Shown piece by piece: positions 43,069 to 51,194 of a stretch of DNA of 64,000 bases (within the stretch, counting starts at the first letter, position 1; each line of letters opens with the position of its first letter). The position numbers were made by a program, and so were the translations under genes. The notes beneath the pieces were generated by a model that saw only the letters and a program-made list of their open reading frames with translations, had not been told where the DNA came from and did not search any database. The DNA comes from Azospirillum sp. RU38E. Its GTDB lineage: Bacteria > Pseudomonadota > Alphaproteobacteria > Azospirillales > Azospirillaceae. The stretch lies in NCBI RefSeq assembly GCF_900188385.1, contig NZ_FZOI01000010.1, positions 62,001-126,000 of the forward strand, given 5' to 3'.

Positions 43069-45969
43069 ATGTCCGGCAGCAATGCGCCGCATATTCTGAT
43101 TGTGGAGGATTCACCCACCCAGGCGCTTCAGCTGGAGCTGATCCTGGAAGGGCAGGGCTGGACCTCCACCATCTGTGGCACGGCAGAGGCGGCGCTGGCG
43201 GCACTCACCCATCTTCACCCCGATCTGCTGGTGGTGGATTACCACCTGCCCCGGATGAGCGGGGATGAATTCATCCGCCAATTGCGCCTGAATGCCGTCA
43301 CCCGCCCGCTTCCCGTCATCATGCTGACCGATGAGGCCACGGCGGAGGCGGAGTTCAGGGGGCTGGAAAGCGGGGCGGATTCCTATCTGCCCAAATCCGC
43401 CGATGCCGATGAACTGGTGTTGCGCATCAGCGGCCTGCTGCGCCGTGCCGTCGGCAGCGGGCCGGGTTCCAGCGGGCTGGCGGCCCCTTCGCTGCGCGCG
43501 TCGCGCCTGCTGATCGTCGATGACAGCCCGACCTTCCTGGAATATCTGCGCCTGCTGTTGCAGGAAGAAGGCTACGAGGTGGTGGCCCTGCAAAGCGGGT
43601 TGGCCGCCGCCGCCCTGGTGCAGCAGGAAAGCTTCGACTGCATCATCGTCGACCTGCATATGCCGGAGATTGACGGCGTGGCGCTCTGCGCCCGGCTGGA
43701 TGCCATCCGCCGCCGGCGGGAGGATCTGTTCCAGATCGTCATGCTGACCGCCAGCGACAGCAAGACCGACCTGATGCGCGGGCTGGAAGCCGGCGCCGAC
43801 GATTATGTCACCAAGGGCAATGATGTGGAGATCATCAAGGCCCGTATCCGCGCCCTGGTGCGCCGCAAAAGGCTGCATGAGGAAAATCTGCGCATCTCCA
43901 TGGAGTTCCGCCGCAAGGAACAGGAGCTGGAGCGCACCCGCGACGAGGTGCGGCTGGCTGAGGCCCGCGCCTCCCTGGTGGAGGCGCTGGAACGCTCCAA
44001 CCGCGAACTGGCCGCCACCAATGCCAAGCTGACCCAGGCCCAGGTCGAACTGACCCGCGCCAAGGAGGCGGCGGAGGCCGCCAACCAGGCCAAATCCGAA
44101 TTCCTGGCCAATATGAGCCACGAGTTGCGCACGCCGATGAATGGCATCATCGGCATGAATGCGCTGCTGCTCTCCACCAGCCTGACGCCGGAACAGCGCC
44201 ATTCCGCCGAACTGGTGGGATCATCCGCCAAGCTGCTGCTGGGCCTGCTGAACGATATTCTGGACGTCTCCAAGCTGGAGGCGCGGCAGGTGAAGCTGGA
44301 ATATCTCGATTTCGATATCCCCGCTTTGTTCGCAGAGGTGGTGCAATTGATGGCCCCCAAGGCGGCGGAACAGGGGATCGAACTGGTTTTGGATATCGCC
44401 CCCGCCGCCCGCACCCGCGCCATCAGCGACCCGATGCGGCTGCGTCAGGTGGTGCTTAATCTGGTGGGCAATGCCATCAAATTCACCAACCGGGGCGGGG
44501 TGGTGGTGGCGGTGCGGTTGGAAGGGGACGCGGGCAGCCCGCTTTTGTCGGTGCGGGTGACCGATACCGGCATCGGCATCCCGAAGGAGGCGCAGGCGCG
44601 GCTGTTTGACAAGTTCGTGCAGGCCGACAGTTCCGTCACCCGCCGGTTCGGCGGTACCGGGCTGGGTCTGGCCATCTGCCGCCAGACCATGGAGCTGATG
44701 GGCGGCAGCATCGGGGTGGAAAGCCAGGTCGGTGCCGGTTCCAGCTTCTGGTTCCGCGTGGGCTTGCGGCCCTTGGCCGAACCGCTGCCCCTGGAGCCGC
44801 CGCCGGCCGAACTGGTGGGCCGCCGTGCCCTGCTGGCCGATCCCAGCCCGCTGGTGACGGCGGCCCTGACCGCCGATCTGGAAAGCCTGGGGGTGGAGGT
44901 GGGGCCGCTCCGCCTGGACCCGGTGGGGGAAGCAGCAGCGGAGGCCGCCGACCTGTTGCTGGTGGAGGCCACCAGCCTGACCCCGGCCCGTGTGGCGGCC
45001 CTGCGCCAGCGCTTCCCCGCTACGCCCCTGGTGGCCCTGCGCCCCATCGGCGCGGTGGCCGATCCGGTTGATCCCGGGCTGGCCGATGCGGTGCTGGAAA
45101 AGCCGGTGCTGCACGCCCTGTTGCGCAGCAATCTGGCAGCGCTGCTGACCGGCCGGCCGCTGCCGGTGGCTGCCCCGGCCGATCCCTCACCCCGCCGGGA
45201 GGAGCCGGGCAGCGGCGGGCATATCCTGCTGGCGGAGGATAATTATATCAACCAGCAGGTGGCCCTGCATATGCTGACCGGGGCCGGCTTCACCGTTGAT
45301 GTGGTGGGCAATGGGGCCGAGGCACTGGCCGCCCTGGGTCGTGGCGCTTATGACCTGATCCTGATGGATGTGCAGATGCCGGTGATGGATGGGGTGGAGG
45401 CGACGCGCCGCATCCGCGCGGAGGAAGGGGCCGGTCGCCATATCCCCATCATCGCCATGACCGCCCATGCCATGACGGGGGTGGAGGAAAGCTATCGTGC
45501 CGCCGGCATGGATGATTACATCTCCAAGCCGGTGGAATATCAGGCTTTTCTGGCCAAGGTACGCTCCTGGTCCGGGCGCGGCCGCGCGCCCGACGCAGTG
45601 GCGGCGACCGATCCGGCCCCGCCGCCAGGGATTGACGAGGCGGCGATCCTGCAAATCCAGGCCCTGATGCCGCCGCCGCAATTCACCACCCTGATGGGCA
45701 ATTTCCTGGCCAATTCCCGCCAGCGGCTGGCGCGGGTGGAGGCGGCGCGCCTGTCCGGCGATCTGGGCGCGCTGGGCCGTGATCTGCATGATCTGATCAG
45801 CACCACCGGCAGCTTCGGCTGCCGCGATCTGGTGGTGCTGGGCCGGGAGGTGGAGGCCGCCCTCCGCGCTGGCCAGCCCGACCCGGCCCTGACCCGGTTG
45901 ACGGATTTCTGCACCGCCGCCGCCCACGCCCTCACCTATCTGGAAGAACGGTTCCAGCCGGAGGCCTGA
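43069..45969 (+). CDS. Multi-domain hybrid sensor histidine kinase (REC-REC-HisKA-HATPase-REC-Hpt)
   Basis: A 966-residue soluble phosphorelay protein. Tandem receiver domains come first, with phospho-acceptors Asp57 and Asp195. A coiled coil (about 275-340) follows, then HisKA with His351 ([12 protein letters not shown]), and the ATPase domain with [18 protein letters not shown] and GGTGLGLAI. Next comes a degenerate receiver (about 590-690, no clear Asp motif), a full receiver with Asp767 ([11 protein letters not shown]), and a C-terminal Hpt-like domain with His907 ([12 protein letters not shown], with Ile where Lys is usual). No membrane helix or sensory domain is present, so input probably comes through the N-terminal receivers from another kinase. 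No partner regulator is adjacent. Confidence 0.92.
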   Translation: MSGSNAPHILIVEDSPTQALQLELILEGQGWTSTICGTAEAALAALTHLHPDLLVVDYHLPRMSGDEFIRQLRLNAVTRPLPVIMLTDEATAEAEFRGLESGADSYLPKSADADELVLRISGLLRRAVGSGPGSSGLAAPSLRASRLLIVDDSPTFLEYLRLLLQEEGYEVVALQSGLAAAALVQQESFDCIIVDLHMPEIDGVALCARLDAIRRRREDLFQIVMLTASDSKTDLMRGLEAGADDYVTKGNDVEIIKARIRALVRRKRLHEENLRISMEFRRKEQELERTRDEVRLAEARASLVEALERSNRELAATNAKLTQAQVELTRAKEAAEAANQAKSEFLANMSHELRTPMNGIIGMNALLLSTSLTPEQRHSAELVGSSAKLLLGLLNDILDVSKLEARQVKLEYLDFDIPALFAEVVQLMAPKAAEQGIELVLDIAPAARTRAISDPMRLRQVVLNLVGNAIKFTNRGGVVVAVRLEGDAGSPLLSVRVTDTGIGIPKEAQARLFDKFVQADSSVTRRFGGTGLGLAICRQTMELMGGSIGVESQVGAGSSFWFRVGLRPLAEPLPLEPPPAELVGRRALLADPSPLVTAALTADLESLGVEVGPLRLDPVGEAAAEAADLLLVEATSLTPARVAALRQRFPATPLVALRPIGAVADPVDPGLADAVLEKPVLHALLRSNLAALLTGRPLPVAAPADPSPRREEPGSGGHILLAEDNYINQQVALHMLTGAGFTVDVVGNGAEALAALGRGAYDLILMDVQMPVMDGVEATRRIRAEEGAGRHIPIIAMTAHAMTGVEESYRAAGMDDYISKPVEYQAFLAKVRSWSGRGRAPDAVAATDPAPPPGIDEAAILQIQALMPPPQFTTLMGNFLANSRQRLARVEAARLSGDLGALGRDLHDLISTTGSFGCRDLVVLGREVEAALRAGQPDPALTRLTDFCTAAAHALTYLEERFQPEA

Positions 45970-45981
45970 AGCCACCCCCGC

Positions 45982-46917
45982 TTAAAAATTCTCATAATCA
46001 GCAAAGCAAACGCGCATTCCCTGGGCCGGCATCGCCTCCCCCGGCTTGGGGGCGGCGGTCAGGAACCAGCCCTCTGGCGGGGGGCCCAGCACGGCGCGCA
46101 ACTGGTCATGCAACGGGTCGCGCCGGTCGACCATGAAGCGGATGGAGCCGGCGCCGATGCTGCGGCCGAACCGGCGTAGTTCAGCCAGCAGGGCCGGCAG
46201 TTCCGCCGGGGTGACGGGTTCCATCCCCCCCACCTTCAGCACCCCGCCGGGGGAAAGCAGCAGAAGGCGGCCGCGGATGGTGACGACATGCGCCCCCATG
46301 GCCCGCCGGCTGGCCAGATAATCCCCATCATGCCGCACCCGCCAGAAGGATGGCTGCCCGGCAGCATCCATCGCCGGTGCCGCCACCATTGCCGGTGGCA
46401 GGTCAGCGGCCGCAACCCCAGCCAGGGCCAGCGGGGCCCAGAGCCAGCGGCGCAGCTTCGCCCCCAGCCCGCCCGCTGGCCCCAGCGGGATTTCAAACGG
46501 ATCAATCCGGCCGATCTGCTGATGGCCCAGGCGGCGTTTCAGCAAGGCCCCGCTCATCGGGTTGCAGAAGCCAAAGGTCAGGTCGCCGCCATCGCGCCAG
46601 ATTTCATCCATCAAGGCTTCATAGAGCATGGGCGTGGCCCGCCCGTTGCGCAGACCCTTGGCAATGAAGATGTCGCATAATTGCCAGCCGCTGAGCACCC
46701 GTGCCGCCGCCTCAATACGGAAATGGATGGCACCGATGCAGCCGATGGGCTGGCCTTGCTCATACAGCACATAGCCTTTGCCCGGCCCCGCCGGGCCGCC
46801 GGGGCCATATTTGCGCTGCCAGCGTGCCGGGTCCAGCCGCTGGCCCGTCACGCCGTTGATGACGGCGACCATATGCGGGATGGTGGAAGGGGTCAGGGGG
46901 GCGATGGACAGGCTCAT
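45982..46917 (-). CDS. GNAT-type acetyltransferase-like protein
   Basis: A 311-residue soluble protein. The first half has GNAT-like strands and the acetyl-CoA-binding region (GYVLYEQGQPIGCIGAIHFRI, then LCDIFIAKGLRNGRATPMLYEALM), and FGFCNPMSGALLKRRLG follows, as in GNAT relatives that act on polysaccharide or lipid precursors. The C-terminal half is unrecognised. Its ATG overlaps the stop of the polysaccharide deacetylase, so the two probably act on the same cell-surface polymer (inference). Last gene of the sigma-factor operon. Confidence 0.7.
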   Translation of the reverse strand: MSLSIAPLTPSTIPHMVAVINGVTGQRLDPARWQRKYGPGGPAGPGKGYVLYEQGQPIGCIGAIHFRIEAAARVLSGWQLCDIFIAKGLRNGRATPMLYEALMDEIWRDGGDLTFGFCNPMSGALLKRRLGHQQIGRIDPFEIPLGPAGGLGAKLRRWLWAPLALAGVAAADLPPAMVAAPAMDAAGQPSFWRVRHDGDYLASRRAMGAHVVTIRGRLLLLSPGGVLKVGGMEPVTPAELPALLAELRRFGRSIGAGSIRFMVDRRDPLHDQLRAVLGPPPEGWFLTAAPKPGEAMPAQGMRVCFADYENF

Positions 46918-47963
46918 GCCGCGTAAGCCTCGTGCCCATAGCCGCCGGCGGCCACGATGGCGCGCTGTGCCCTGGCACTGATGAAGGGGTTCACGCCCAG
47001 CCGGTTGATCAGGCGCGGATCATTTACGTCCTCGGCGCGGGCATAATCGGTCAGCCCCTGGCGGCGATAGCCCGCCTGTTCGGCCAGATCGGCCAAAGCC
47101 GGGCTGTAATCCCCATCCGGCCAGGCGAAATCATGCACCGGCTGGCCGCTCACCCCCTCCAGCCAGCTCTTGCCCAAGGCCAGTTCGGCGGCCGCCTCTG
47201 CCGTGGACAGGGTGGAGAAGTTGCAATGGCTGACCCCATGGCCCCCCAGCCGCACCAGCGGATGGCGGCCCAGCCGGGCCAGTTCCCCTTCATCCAGCAG
47301 GCGCCAGTAATCCGCCAGGTCCGCCGGCAGGTGGGTCTGTGATACGCCATTGCGGCGATGTCGTTCCAGGACGGCCAGCAATTCGGCCAGGAAGCCGGGC
47401 GGGCTTGTCTTGCATAGGCGTTTCAGCGGCACGCCATCGCTTTGGCGCCGCCATTGCCGGGCGCTGTCCTGCACGAAAACATCCCCCACCACCGTCAGCG
47501 GGCCGGGATATTCCCACGCCGTCAGGTCCAGCCGATCAGCCCATAAAAAGGGTTCATGCTCCCCACCCGGCAGGAAGTCCTGCGCATGGGCCAGTTCCCG
47601 CACCGCCCGGATGGCGGTGACATAGAGCGTCGCCGGCACCCCGGCCGCCGACAGCACCGGCAGCGCATGGGTGAGGAAATTGCGATAGCCATCATCAAAG
47701 GTGACGGCCACGCGCGGGCCGGCCGCATCCGGCCGGTCAAACAGATCATCCAGCGGCACGAAGCGCAGGCCGGGGATGGCGGCCAGCATGGCCAGATCGG
47801 CAGCCAGCCGGGCGGCAGAGACAAAGCGCGTGTTGAAACGCCGGTCGCCGGTGCGGGTGACGCCGTGATAGATCAACACCCGCCTGGCATTGGCCGGCAT
47901 TGGCCGGGACCGCCAGCCGCGCAGTTCAAAGCGCAGGTTCGCCAGCCGGGATTTCAACATCAT
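46914..47963 (-). CDS. Polysaccharide deacetylase family protein (NodB-like)
   Basis: A 349-residue carbohydrate esterase 4-type protein. Visible features are an N-terminal Arg-rich region, the strand ARRVLIYHGVT, the metal/catalytic motif VAVTFDDGYRNF around residue 88 (TFDDG signature), the His motif GGHGVSHCNFSTLS near residue 238, and HDFAWPDGDYSP near 280. No classical signal peptide is seen, so it may act at the cytoplasmic face. It lies 22 bp after the anti-sigma gene on the same strand and is coupled to the acetyltransferase-like gene, suggesting sigma-controlled modification of a surface polysaccharide. Confidence 0.85.
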   Translation of the reverse strand: MMLKSRLANLRFELRGWRSRPMPANARRVLIYHGVTRTGDRRFNTRFVSAARLAADLAMLAAIPGLRFVPLDDLFDRPDAAGPRVAVTFDDGYRNFLTHALPVLSAAGVPATLYVTAIRAVRELAHAQDFLPGGEHEPFLWADRLDLTAWEYPGPLTVVGDVFVQDSARQWRRQSDGVPLKRLCKTSPPGFLAELLAVLERHRRNGVSQTHLPADLADYWRLLDEGELARLGRHPLVRLGGHGVSHCNFSTLSTAEAAAELALGKSWLEGVSGQPVHDFAWPDGDYSPALADLAEQAGYRRQGLTDYARAEDVNDPRLINRLGVNPFISARAQRAIVAAGGYGHEAYAA

Positions 47964-47984
47964 CTTCCCTTTCGGGTGAAAGGA

Positions 47985-48719
47985 TCAGGCCGTCAGCCCG
48001 ATATAGGCCATGCTGGCCAGCCGCTGCATGATGGCGGCCGACATGTCGCCCGCCATCACCATGGACAGCCGGTCATCCTGCCAGACACAGATGCGCAGAT
48101 CGGCCCGTTTGAACTGATCAAACCGCACCGTGCCGTCGGATTGACGCAGATAGATGGTGACCAGTTTGCCCTGCGCATCCCGATAGGCGATGCTGGCCGC
48201 ATCCTCCTCCAGATGCACACCGGCCAGCGTATAGCCGGCGCGGCTCAGGTCCGGCACCTTCACCTTCAGCTCCATGATCCGGCTCAACGCCTCATTATAG
48301 GGCGTCAGGTCCGCCGGCGTGCCGGGCAGGCTGGCGGTGCGGGCATCCAGCGCCAGCGCCACCACATCGCCCGGTGCCGCACCGGGCCGCAGCCAAAGGG
48401 CCCCGCCACCAGCCAGAACCAGGGCCACAACAGCGGCGGCGGCAAACCGGCGCCAGTCGCCCCAGCTCTGGCGGGCGGCAGGAATGGCGTTTGCCCGGTC
48501 GATCAGGTGCTGCGGCACCGGCCGGTCGATCAGGGGGCCGTAAAGCTGTTTCATCATCGCCTTCTGGGCGCGATAGTCGGCGACGCGGGCGGCCAATGTG
48601 GCATCCGCCTGGATCATCGCTTCCACCGTGCGCGCACGGTGGGGCGGCAGCTCGCCATCGATAAGGGCGTGCAACTCTTCCTCCGTGATCGGTGGCTCTA
48701 TGGGTCGATGCTCGCTCAC
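47985..48719 (-). CDS. Transmembrane anti-sigma factor
   Basis: A 244-residue single-pass protein. The N-terminal cytoplasmic anti-sigma segment (ITEEELHALIDGELPPHRARTVEAMI) has the usual helix but lacks a zinc-binding His-x3-Cys-x2-Cys set. One membrane helix lies at about residues 92-110 (FAAAAVVALVLAGGGALWL), followed by a periplasmic domain of about 130 residues that could sense the signal. The GTG start overlaps the sigma stop (GTGA), the normal coupling for ECF sigma and its antagonist. The inducing signal is unknown. Confidence 0.88.
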   Translation of the reverse strand: MSEHRPIEPPITEEELHALIDGELPPHRARTVEAMIQADATLAARVADYRAQKAMMKQLYGPLIDRPVPQHLIDRANAIPAARQSWGDWRRFAAAAVVALVLAGGGALWLRPGAAPGDVVALALDARTASLPGTPADLTPYNEALSRIMELKVKVPDLSRAGYTLAGVHLEEDAASIAYRDAQGKLVTIYLRQSDGTVRFDQFKRADLRICVWQDDRLSMVMAGDMSAAIMQRLASMAYIGLTA

Positions 48720-49252
48720 ATCTTGTCTTTCGGTGCCACGGGCAGCGGTATGACCTCCGCGCCTTCTCCTTGTAAAACCGACCGCAACCGCTCACGTGCC
48801 CGGGCCAGACGGGACATCACGGTGCCGATCGGGATTTTCAATTCCTCCGCTATCTCGCGGTAACTTAGTTCCTCCACACTCACCAACAACAATATTTCAC
48901 GGTGTTCGGGTGCCAGCCGATTGACCGCCGCGATAAAATCCCGCGCCGCACCGGTATCGACCGGCGGTGCGCTCAACTCCACCGCATCGACCAGTTCGGT
49001 AATGTCCTGCTCCGTGCCCCGCGTGCGGCCCTTGCGAATCTCATCGGTATAGAGATTACGCAGGATACGACGCAGCCAAGCCGACAGCAGCGGCATTTCC
49101 CGCAACTGCGCCGATTGGCGCAGTGCCCGTTCAATGCAGTCCTGCACCAGATCGTCAGCCTGGGCGACATTGCCCGCCAGCGTCATGGCATAACGCCGCA
49201 ACGCCGGAAGCTGCGCGATCAGCGCATTGGCAAACTGTTTGGGGCGTGTCAC
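48716..49252 (-). CDS. ECF-type RNA polymerase sigma factor
   Basis: A 178-residue protein with region 2 (about 15-80: LRRYAMTLAGNVAQADDLVQDCIERAL, LSAWLRRILRNLYTDEIRK) and region 4 (about 110-165: LAPEHREILLLVSVEELSYREIAEELKIPIGTVMSRLARARERL). The GTG start has GGAGAG nine bases upstream. It heads the operon sigma, anti-sigma, deacetylase, acetyltransferase. A promoter-like element upstream (49386-49412) is nearly identical to one in front of the divergent cytochrome operon, so it probably transcribes both. Confidence 0.92.
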   Translation of the reverse strand: MTRPKQFANALIAQLPALRRYAMTLAGNVAQADDLVQDCIERALRQSAQLREMPLLSAWLRRILRNLYTDEIRKGRTRGTEQDITELVDAVELSAPPVDTGAARDFIAAVNRLAPEHREILLLVSVEELSYREIAEELKIPIGTVMSRLARARERLRSVLQGEGAEVIPLPVAPKDKM

Positions 49253-49385
49253 GGCTACCGGCTCTCCGACACGGATCGGGTACGGGGTTGGGGGGGTACG
49301 ACGTACCGTCGCCGCATCAGCATATAATCACCATCCACCGGCTCCCAGGGCTGAATGCCCCGGAAAGTCACGCCTCACCCTCTCA

Positions 49386-49412
49386 GACGGATAGGGTGGC
49401 GGGCTTATTCCC
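49386..49412 (-). promoter_or_regulatory. Candidate ECF promoter for the sigma-factor operon
   Basis: On the minus strand it reads GGGAATAA, 14 bases, CCGTC. The preceding bases (AAGGGACC) also match the plus-strand promoter at 49465. It gives a leader of roughly 130 bases before the sigma gene. Confidence 0.75.
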
Positions 49413-49421
49413 GGTCCCTTC

Positions 49422-49439
49422 GATTTTCGCGCGAAAATC
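49422..49439. promoter_or_regulatory. 18-bp perfect palindrome between divergent ECF promoters
   Basis: GATTTTCGC followed by GCGAAAATC, an uninterrupted palindrome. It lies between the two outward-facing -35 elements, closer to the sigma-operon side. It is a candidate operator for an additional dimeric regulator of both operons; no matching regulator gene is adjacent. Confidence 0.6.
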
Positions 49440-49464
49440 TTTCAAAAGTTTTTTCGCAAGGGAC

Positions 49465-49491
49465 GGGAATAAACCGCACCGCCCATCCGTC
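49465..49491 (+). promoter_or_regulatory. Candidate ECF promoter for the cytochrome/conduit operon
   Basis: GGGAATAA, 14 bases, CCGTC on the plus strand, about 30 bases upstream of the cytochrome c start. It is the mirror copy of the element at 49386-49412 with identical spacing, which supports control by the ECF sigma factor encoded next door. Confidence 0.75.
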
Positions 49492-49521
49492 ACAGGTCCG
49501 GACCCAATGGGGAGAAGCCGG

Positions 49522-49947
49522 ATGTTTGTGGGGAAGACGATGATGAAGGCCGCTGGAACGCTGGCCATGCTGCTGGCGCTGGGGACAGCCGGTGCGGCGC
49601 AGGCCGCCGGTGATGCCGCCGCTGGCGAACAGGTCTTCAAGCGCTGCGCCGCCTGCCACACGGTGGAAGCGGGCAAGAACAAGGTGGGACCCACCCTGTT
49701 CGGTGTTGTCGGCCGCGCGGCCGGGTCGGTGGATGGCTACAGCTATTCCCCCGCCGTGAAGGCCGCCGCCGCCAAGGGGCTGGTCTGGTCGGAAGAAACC
49801 TTGACCGCGTACCTGCAGAACCCGCGCAAATATCTGGATGATTATGCTGGCGATGCCTCGCTGGCCAACAAGATGCCCTTCATGCTGCCCGATGCGCAGC
49901 AGCGCGCCGATGTGGTGGCCTATCTGAAAAGCCTGGGCGGTAAATGA
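49522..49947 (+). CDS. Class I cytochrome c (c550/c2 type)
   Basis: A 141-residue periplasmic monohaem cytochrome. A signal peptide (KAAGTLAMLLALGTAGAAQA) is followed by CAACH in FKRCAACHTVEAGKNKVGPTLFGVVGR, which is typical of mitochondrial-like class I cytochromes, and a Met axial ligand in NKMPFML. The start at 49522 has GGAGAAG five bases upstream; ATG at 49540 is a close alternative. Its stop overlaps the decahaem cytochrome start (ATGA), so it probably shuttles electrons between that protein and inner-membrane carriers. Confidence 0.92.
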   Translation: MFVGKTMMKAAGTLAMLLALGTAGAAQAAGDAAAGEQVFKRCAACHTVEAGKNKVGPTLFGVVGRAAGSVDGYSYSPAVKAAAAKGLVWSEETLTAYLQNPRKYLDDYAGDASLANKMPFMLPDAQQRADVVAYLKSLGGK

Positions 49948-51194
49948 TGATCGGCCGCCTGCTCCCCGCTTTGCTGCTGGCCTTCGGGCTGGGCGTTGCC
50001 GCCCAGGCCGAAACCGCCGGCATGACACCCGATCCCGCAGCGCTGCGGGCCGAAATGGCGCGCATCCATGCCGGCAAGGTCGATGACAAGGCCATGCTGC
50101 GCATTGATGCCGATATCGCGGCCCTGCATAGCGGCATGGGGGTGACCCTGCCGGGTGCGGGGGCAGGCCATGCCGCCGAACCCACCAAGCCGGTGGCGGA
50201 GAAGGCGCCAGCGACCTGGAAATGGCTGGATGGCATGGCCGCGTCGCAGGAACGCGCCGGCCAGACGGAGAGCAAGGCGGCGGCGGTAACCCAGGTTGCC
50301 GCCGCTGAACCCGTTGCGGCCCCCCCCGCACCGGCCAGCATCCCCCCGGCAACCGACCGCACCTTCGTAGGGCAGGAAACCTGCACCGCCTGCCACCAGC
50401 AGGAAAGCATGAACTGGGCCCATACGGTTCATGCCAAGGTCTTCAACCTGAACCCGCAGAATGACCGGCAGGCGCAGAATTGCGAGGCCTGTCACGGCCC
50501 CGGCTCGGCCCATGTGGAAGACCCGTCGGACCTGAGCAAGATCATCGCCTTTTCCAAGAAAAGCAAAACCCCGCTGCCGGAACAGAACGGCCAGTGCCTG
50601 ACCTGCCATGAAGGCGGCCAGCGGATTTTCTGGCATCAGAGCATCCATGACAGCAATCAGGTCGGCTGTTCGGACTGCCATAACCCGATGACCAATTTCG
50701 GTTCGCGCGGGTTGACGGCCAAGGAGAGCATCAACGAGACCTGTTTGCAGTGCCACAAGGCGCAGCACGCCGAATTCTCCCGCCGGTCGCATATGCCGCT
50801 GCTGGAAGGCAAGCTGTCCTGCACCGACTGCCATAACCCGCACGGCTCCAACACCGCCCCGCTGTTGAAGGCCGACAGCGTGAATGAGGTCTGCTACACC
50901 TGCCACGCTGAAAAGCGCGGGCCGTTCCTGTTCGAACATGCCCCGGTGCGTGAAAGCTGCCTGAACTGCCATTCGCCGCACGGGTCGAACTTCGAAGCCC
51001 TGCTGACCGCCCCGCGCCCGGTGCTCTGCCAGCAGTGCCATTCCCAGTCCAGCCATCCCGGTGCCCTGCTGACGGCGGGCAACATGGCCGGTGGTGCCAT
51101 GCCGGACCCCAGGCTGCTGGCCACCTCCTGCTCCACCTGCCACACCAACGTGCATGGCTCGAACTCTCCCTCCGGCTCCAGGTTCGAACGATGA
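49944..51194 (+). CDS. MtrA/DmsE-type decahaem cytochrome c
   Basis: A 416-residue periplasmic multihaem cytochrome. Signal peptide (RLLPALLLAFGLGVAAQA), then about 110 haem-free residues including an Ala/Pro-rich linker, then ten CxxCH sites: CTACH, CEACH, CLTCH, CSDCH, CLQCH, CTDCH, CYTCH, CLNCH, CQQCH and CSTCH. Repeated C-x-x-C-H-N-P/S-H patterns match the MtrA/DmsE/PioA family, which forms an electron wire inside an outer-membrane porin. The N-terminal extension makes it longer than Shewanella MtrA and is reminiscent of PioA. It overlaps the downstream porin gene by 4 bp. Confidence 0.93.
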   Translation: MMIGRLLPALLLAFGLGVAAQAETAGMTPDPAALRAEMARIHAGKVDDKAMLRIDADIAALHSGMGVTLPGAGAGHAAEPTKPVAEKAPATWKWLDGMAASQERAGQTESKAAAVTQVAAAEPVAAPPAPASIPPATDRTFVGQETCTACHQQESMNWAHTVHAKVFNLNPQNDRQAQNCEACHGPGSAHVEDPSDLSKIIAFSKKSKTPLPEQNGQCLTCHEGGQRIFWHQSIHDSNQVGCSDCHNPMTNFGSRGLTAKESINETCLQCHKAQHAEFSRRSHMPLLEGKLSCTDCHNPHGSNTAPLLKADSVNEVCYTCHAEKRGPFLFEHAPVRESCLNCHSPHGSNFEALLTAPRPVLCQQCHSQSSHPGALLTAGNMAGGAMPDPRLLATSCSTCHTNVHGSNSPSGSRFER

